NCBI GenBank assembly: GCA_016208425.1
Contig: JACQYA010000090.1
Span: forward strand, 1 to 32,210
Reading direction: 5' to 3'
DNA from: Betaproteobacteria bacterium
GTDB lineage: Bacteria > Pseudomonadota > Gammaproteobacteria > Burkholderiales > Rhodocyclaceae
DNA: 32,210 nt
The notes beneath the pieces were generated by a model. That model was not told where the DNA came from. It saw only the letters and a list, made by a program, of their open reading frames with translations, and ran no database searches. The position numbers and the translations under genes were made by a program. This document shows, piece by piece, positions 28,013 to 32,210 of the stretch (its first letter is position 1; every line of letters begins with the position of its first letter).

Positions 28013-31000
28013 ATGGCAAACTTCAGACACATTCCCTGTGGGTCTTGCGTCAACGAAAGCGAACGCAAGGCCATCGAGTGCCTGAAGGCACGTCTGCAAA
28101 ACACGGCATCCGGCCTTTGGCTGTTGCTCTCCAACCTCAACCACAGCGTCAGCGCCCAGCGACGTTCCGATGAAATCGACGGTGTGCTGATTGGCCCGCC
28201 CGGTGTGGTGGTCATTGAGGTCAAGCATTGGGATCAAGGCTATCTGAAAAATAGCGTCGAAGCGGAAGCAGACCGCCTGGATGCCAAGGCAAAACGCATC
28301 CGGGGCAAGATACCGCCAGGGATGGCCCCCGGCTTTGTAGAAGGCCGTTTCCTGCTCACGCGAGGCCAGCTTCGACTGGCAAATCAAGCGCCCGTGCGCG
28401 GCATACGCTTCTTCGGCCTACCGGAGTGTGGAGAGCTGGCCGGCATTAGTGCCCCTGTCAGACTTTCACCCAGCGAAATTGAACGCATCGCCAAAACGCT
28501 GGAGCCTCGGGTAAGTGTGGCTCTGAACGGCGACTTGCGCCGCTTTGGCTCGCTCATCAACCTGGAGCGCCTCACTCCCAGATCAGAAGCCTTTCACCGT
28601 ATCTACCGGGGCGAGCACGCCACCCGACGGGAAAAGGTCATCCTGCATCTCTACGATCTTTCCGCCAGCGACGAGAAGAATGCTTGGGAGATCGCCCGAC
28701 GTGAATTCGAGGTGATTCAACGCTGGCAAAAATCGCCCTACATGCCAGGGTTGCTGGATTCTTTTCAGGAGGCCGAAGGCTATCCGGGGGAGATGTGCTT
28801 TTTTTCTCTTCCCGACCCTGTCGCACCTACGTTGGAGCAAAGGCAAAAAGATCACGGGTGGTCGCGGGAAGAGCGGCTGCGCTACGCCATCGAATCCGCC
28901 AAAGCGCTGTCAGGATTCCATCGGCACCCAAACGATGCTCTCTGCCTGCGGAGGATTTCGCCCAAAAGCCTGAGAGTGCAGCGAAACGGCGTTCCCCTCT
29001 TCACCGATTTCAGCTTGTCGCGCCTTGCCGACTGCCAGACTGTCTCCAGCCGGGCGCAGATCGACCTGGGGGATTTGGCCCCTTATGCCGCACCCGAAAT
29101 TCACCATAATGGGTTTGCGGCGGCCGATGCCCGGTCTGATGTCTATGCCTTGTGCGCCAGCCTTTACCCTGCTTTCTTGGACGAGAACGACATACAGGAC
29201 GTGCTGGAACAAGGACTGGCCCAGAACCCGGACGAGCGACCTCTCGCCCTTGAACTGGCGGAAATCCTGGAGGCACATCTGGCCGAGCCGGCAATCGCCA
29301 AGGGAATAACAAAGCCGCCGCCACTGCCCGCACCCGATTACTGGGACGACAACACCGTTGTTCCATTCAAAGGGAGCTACTACCGTATTCTGGAGCGATT
29401 GGGTAGAGGGGGGATAGGCTGGACATTCAAGGTATGTGAGTTGGACAAGGATCAGGAAGAAACCTACGGCACCTATGTCGCCAAGACCATCCGCCACGAA
29501 GCGGATGCCGGGACGGCCCTGCGTGCCTATCAGCGCGTTCGGGACAAGACCGACGTGCCGAACTTATCCAGCCTCAAGGAGGTCGCGCCGGACTGGCAGG
29601 AAAACAACTTCGTTGCCCTGCTGCGTTGGGTCGAGGGCAGCCCGCTCGACGAGCTGAAAGGCGTCCTGAGTATTCACGCAGAAGACCTGGGCGAAACCTC
29701 CACCGAGGACATGCTGCTCCGCTGGCTATTGGGGCTGGCCGATGGCTTGGCAGCCCTGCATACTCAGGGGCTGGTTCACGGCGATGTCAGTCCGAGAAAC
29801 ATTCTTGTGCAGCAAGGCACGGTGGTGCTTACCGATTACGACACGGTGGCAGGCATCGACGAACCCCACACGGGGAATCTGCAAGGCAACCCCGTCTATT
29901 CCAGCCCTGGGCGGGAGAAGGGCTGGCGCTATGCCGCCAGCGACGATATTTTCTCCTTGGCAGCCAGCTTCTTCCATGTGCTTTTTGAGCGCGACCCTTT
30001 TGAACGCGGCACTGTGCGCGAAAAAGGTCTTGGTCTGAGCTGGGCGGGTATCGACACCACCGGCTACGAGCGGTTACGGGTTTTTTTGGATCAAGCCACC
30101 AGCCCGGTGGCCGGTGAGCGTTTGCACGATGCCAGTGCTGCCCACACCCTGCTGCGGCAGTTGATGGACACTCCCCAAGGCCAGCCTTTCTCGCAGCTCG
30201 CGGATGAGCACAAGCCGGCGGATGTCGGATACGACGAAGAGTCCCACGGCTCTCGTCGTGCCCTCTGGCTCGGTAACCTGCTCTCCACCTACCCCGGCAG
30301 CCGTCATGGCAACGCCGAAACCCGTGGGCTGGACAGCGCCTTCGCCGCCGCCACTTATGTCGAAACCGAACTGGATCGCAGCCTGCGCGAGAAAGTCGAA
30401 GGGGCGCAAGTTGAACTGGTCATCCTGTTCGGCAATGCCGGAGATGGCAAAACCGCTTTCCTGCAACATCTGCTCAAAAAACTGGGAGTCCCGGCGGACA
30501 AGCTGCATTCGTCAAAGCGCGTTATCCGTCACACGCTTGAAGATAGCCGCCAACTGCTGGTCAATCTGGATGGTTCCGCGTCGTGGAACGGCAAAAGCGC
30601 CAATGAGCTTCTGGACGATGTTTTCACACCGTTTCTGGCGGGTAGCGTGCGTCGCGACCTGGTTCATATCGTCGCGGTCAACAGCGGAAAACTCATGGAA
30701 TGGATCGACTGGAAAGAGGGAAACAACAGCGAAACGCCGCTGCTGCTGGAACAAATCCGCGCGGCTCTGCAAGGCGAGCATGCCTTGAACGAGCGCCACA
30801 TCCTGATTGATCTGAACGACCGTTCACTGGTGGGTGCAGTGTATCAAGACGTGAAGACCATCAGCACTGGCTTTCTTGACGAATTACTACAGCGGATGTT
30901 GGGTAACGATGCGTCTCCAGACCCGTGGGCAGACTGTTCCATCTGCTCGGCACGCGACCGCTGCACGGCCTGGAATTCTGTCCAGTGCCTGCGCGGCGAG

Positions 31001-31930
31001 CAGCAAGGCCCGTTCATCCGGCAGCAACTGAAAGATGCCCTGCAAGCCAGCCATCAGCGCGGCGAAATCCACATCACCGCCCGCGAGTTGCGCGCCACGC
31101 TCTCCTACATTTTTTTCGGCATTCATGATTGCCAGGAATTGCACGACGACCCCGCTATCCGCCCCGAAAGCTTTGCTGACCGGGCATTCGCTGCCGGATC
31201 GAAGCAACGGCAAGGGGAACTCCTGGCCGAATTGTGTCGTTTCGATCCGGCATTGGAATCCCACCCGGCGGTGGATCGCTGGTTAAAGAAAACCAGGGAG
31301 TTCACCGGCCTCCAACGGGCCTCCGCCAGGCGGCAGGCTTGGTTCACAACATCCCCCGACAGCCTGCCCGGCCGCCTTAGCCTCTACCAAGGCCAATCGC
31401 TGGAGCGCTTCCGTCGAGTGCCATTGATGGGCGTGGATGAAAATGAGGCCTTGCTTCGCGAACTGTGCGATGGCATTGCCCGGCTCGAAGATCTACCCGA
31501 GGAGGCATTCGAGAAAAGCGATGGCGTCCCCCTCAAAATTACGCCGCGCACCCCGACGGAGAGCGCTTTCTGGGTCATCAAGCCTCGGCGGCGCTTCCGG
31601 CTTGTGGCCCCGCTTCCGAGGAGCGAAGGGCTGGAAGTGCTGCATACTCACTTGCACTTGATTTATACCTCCGCCAAAGGCCAGGAAGAAACTTTGCGAA
31701 TCGGCCTGGAACTTTTCCATCTCCTGCTGGATCTGGCAGCCGGTGTGCAACTGGCAGGCGCCGGCCAGGAGGGTGTATTCGCCAATCTGGAAATTTTCAC
31801 CCAGCGCCTGGCCCAGGAAGATGCCCGCGAACTTCACGCCTGGCACCCCGCGAGAGAGAATCAGGTGGAATGCATCAAAGTGGAGTGCAGGGGTGACCAA
31901 CAGTGCTTGGTTCGGGAGGCATTGTCATGA
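28013..31930 (+). CDS. NERD / pseudokinase / kinase / P-loop NTPase multidomain protein (PglW-like, probable phage-defence protein)
   Basis: A 1305-residue cytosolic protein. Domains: a NERD nuclease-related fold (about residues 14-150) with the PD-(D/E)xK-type residues E17, D56 and E69-V-K71 (SDEIDGVLI...VVVIEVKHW); a degenerate kinase fold (about 195-420) where the HRD loop reads LRRISPKSLRV and DFG is DFS; a second kinase (about 455-720) with glycine loop LGRGGIG (463-469), K491 in YVAKTIR, catalytic loop HGDVSPRNILV (D591) and metal loop TDYD; a P-loop NTPase (about 770-1000) with Walker A GNAGDGKT (807-814); a cysteine cluster CSICSARDRC plus a fourth Cys near residue 980; and an unassigned C-terminus. 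GGGAG precedes the ATG. NERD plus kinase recalls PglW of type 2 BREX; the fused NTPase may differ from it. GC looks lower than in the neighbouring core genes. The stop overlaps the next gene (ATGA). Confidence 0.85.
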   Translation: MANFRHIPCGSCVNESERKAIECLKARLQNTASGLWLLLSNLNHSVSAQRRSDEIDGVLIGPPGVVVIEVKHWDQGYLKNSVEAEADRLDAKAKRIRGKIPPGMAPGFVEGRFLLTRGQLRLANQAPVRGIRFFGLPECGELAGISAPVRLSPSEIERIAKTLEPRVSVALNGDLRRFGSLINLERLTPRSEAFHRIYRGEHATRREKVILHLYDLSASDEKNAWEIARREFEVIQRWQKSPYMPGLLDSFQEAEGYPGEMCFFSLPDPVAPTLEQRQKDHGWSREERLRYAIESAKALSGFHRHPNDALCLRRISPKSLRVQRNGVPLFTDFSLSRLADCQTVSSRAQIDLGDLAPYAAPEIHHNGFAAADARSDVYALCASLYPAFLDENDIQDVLEQGLAQNPDERPLALELAEILEAHLAEPAIAKGITKPPPLPAPDYWDDNTVVPFKGSYYRILERLGRGGIGWTFKVCELDKDQEETYGTYVAKTIRHEADAGTALRAYQRVRDKTDVPNLSSLKEVAPDWQENNFVALLRWVEGSPLDELKGVLSIHAEDLGETSTEDMLLRWLLGLADGLAALHTQGLVHGDVSPRNILVQQGTVVLTDYDTVAGIDEPHTGNLQGNPVYSSPGREKGWRYAASDDIFSLAASFFHVLFERDPFERGTVREKGLGLSWAGIDTTGYERLRVFLDQATSPVAGERLHDASAAHTLLRQLMDTPQGQPFSQLADEHKPADVGYDEESHGSRRALWLGNLLSTYPGSRHGNAETRGLDSAFAAATYVETELDRSLREKVEGAQVELVILFGNAGDGKTAFLQHLLKKLGVPADKLHSSKRVIRHTLEDSRQLLVNLDGSASWNGKSANELLDDVFTPFLAGSVRRDLVHIVAVNSGKLMEWIDWKEGNNSETPLLLEQIRAALQGEHALNERHILIDLNDRSLVGAVYQDVKTISTGFLDELLQRMLGNDASPDPWADCSICSARDRCTAWNSVQCLRGEQQGPFIRQQLKDALQASHQRGEIHITARELRATLSYIFFGIHDCQELHDDPAIRPESFADRAFAAGSKQRQGELLAELCRFDPALESHPAVDRWLKKTREFTGLQRASARRQAWFTTSPDSLPGRLSLYQGQSLERFRRVPLMGVDENEALLRELCDGIARLEDLPEEAFEKSDGVPLKITPRTPTESAFWVIKPRRRFRLVAPLPRSEGLEVLHTHLHLIYTSAKGQEETLRIGLELFHLLLDLAAGVQLAGAGQEGVFANLEIFTQRLAQEDARELHAWHPARENQVECIKVECRGDQQCLVREALS

Positions 31931-32210
31931 GTGATCCAAAGACGGTATTTGAAGAGGTGTTCCCTAAGGCGCGAGCCCGTGCCCTTTGGGCTGTCAACTA
32001 TCTTACCGCCATTCCCTTCTCGCAGCAAGGCTTCGACATTGGCGCCATTCTGCCCGCAATGCTTTACATGATGCGCTGGGGGTATCGGCGCGGTAAAGGC
32101 AGGTTTGAGGAGAAATTCGGGCATGAGGTGATCGACAAGAAAGGCCGTAAAAAAGCGGAGGTGCACGTCGAAAGAGTGGCAGAGAAGTTGAGCGAAAGTG
32201 GCGCATTCCA
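31927..32210 (+). CDS. Unrecognised protein, N-terminal part (runs off the window)
   Basis: The ATG overlaps the stop of the NERD-kinase gene (ATGA), so the two are translationally coupled and should act together. About 94 codons are visible, starting MSDPKTVFEEVFPKARARAL, with a mildly hydrophobic stretch (NYLTAIPFSQQGFDIGAILPAMLYMM) followed by a strongly basic segment (RWGYRRGKGRF, DKKGRKK) and a helical end. I do not recognise the family; it does not resemble the start of a PglX-type methyltransferase. It was too incomplete to be listed by a minimum-length gene caller but the frame is open to the end. Confidence 0.75.
   Translation, partial: MSDPKTVFEEVFPKARARALWAVNYLTAIPFSQQGFDIGAILPAMLYMMRWGYRRGKGRFEEKFGHEVIDKKGRKKAEVHVERVAEKLSESGAF

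Noticed and set aside
27899-28387. 162-codon minus-strand frame opposite the start of the NERD gene
   Set aside because: Antisense to the NERD domain coding region, no family features; not a credible antitoxin or regulator.

Overview
The window looks like chromosomal DNA of a GC-rich betaproteobacterium, most likely from the Rhodocyclales (Azonexus/Dechloromonas/Accumulibacter relatives). This rests on gene content and order, protein similarity judged by eye and base composition; no search was run. Core features are the minus-strand macromolecular-synthesis operon (rpsU, a YqeY-like gene, dnaG, rpoD), a complete System I cytochrome c maturation operon (ccmABCDEFGHI), ubiB, argS, dsbA and a TPP-riboswitch-controlled thiC.

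Layout. Positions 1-1750 are the decayed edge of a mobile or genomic island: the C-terminal part of an IS1380-type transposase fused in frame to a broken type III/N6-adenine methyltransferase (Mod), cut by a 548-bp deletion derivative of an IS3-family element that keeps both terminal inverted repeats. The island debris stops at the 3' end of a tRNA-Ile2 (CAU) gene lying 8 nt after the rpoD stop codon. Positions 1754-6493 (minus) hold the rpsU-yqeY-dnaG-rpoD-tRNA unit, with a strong promoter before rpsU, a hairpin terminator or attenuator after rpsU and an extended -10 promoter just before rpoD. Positions 6546-13729 (plus) hold ccmABCDEFGHI, packed with short gaps or ATGA-type overlaps. UbiB (minus) converges on ccmI. 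Then on plus come argS, a SPOR-domain membrane protein and dsbA (followed by a terminator), an SDR oxidoreductase, and a two-gene sensory unit made of a FIST-domain protein and a large cytosolic hybrid histidine kinase (PAS-PAS-HisKA-HATPase-REC-REC-HPt). ThiC (minus) converges on the kinase and carries a TPP riboswitch plus a hairpin that hides its ribosome binding site. Divergent from thiC is a secreted protein fusing an adhesin-E-like domain to an alpha-carbonic anhydrase.

The most interesting part is the right end (28013-32210). A 1305-residue protein combines an N-terminal NERD nuclease-like domain, a degenerate pseudokinase, an intact-looking kinase, a P-loop NTPase module and a cysteine cluster. 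It is translationally coupled (ATGA) to an unrecognised gene that runs off the window. The architecture resembles PglW of type 2 BREX and possibly the kinase of other methylation-linked defence systems, but the downstream gene does not look like PglX. This is probably the start of an anti-phage defence operon, perhaps of an undescribed or poorly described type; the deciding genes lie beyond the window.

How the genes work together: ccmA-I and dsbA serve extracytoplasmic haem attachment and thiol chemistry, and with ubiB they point to a respiratory organism rich in c-type cytochromes. The two window ends, a methyltransferase/IS graveyard at a tRNA and a kinase-nuclease defence operon, are the accessory parts.
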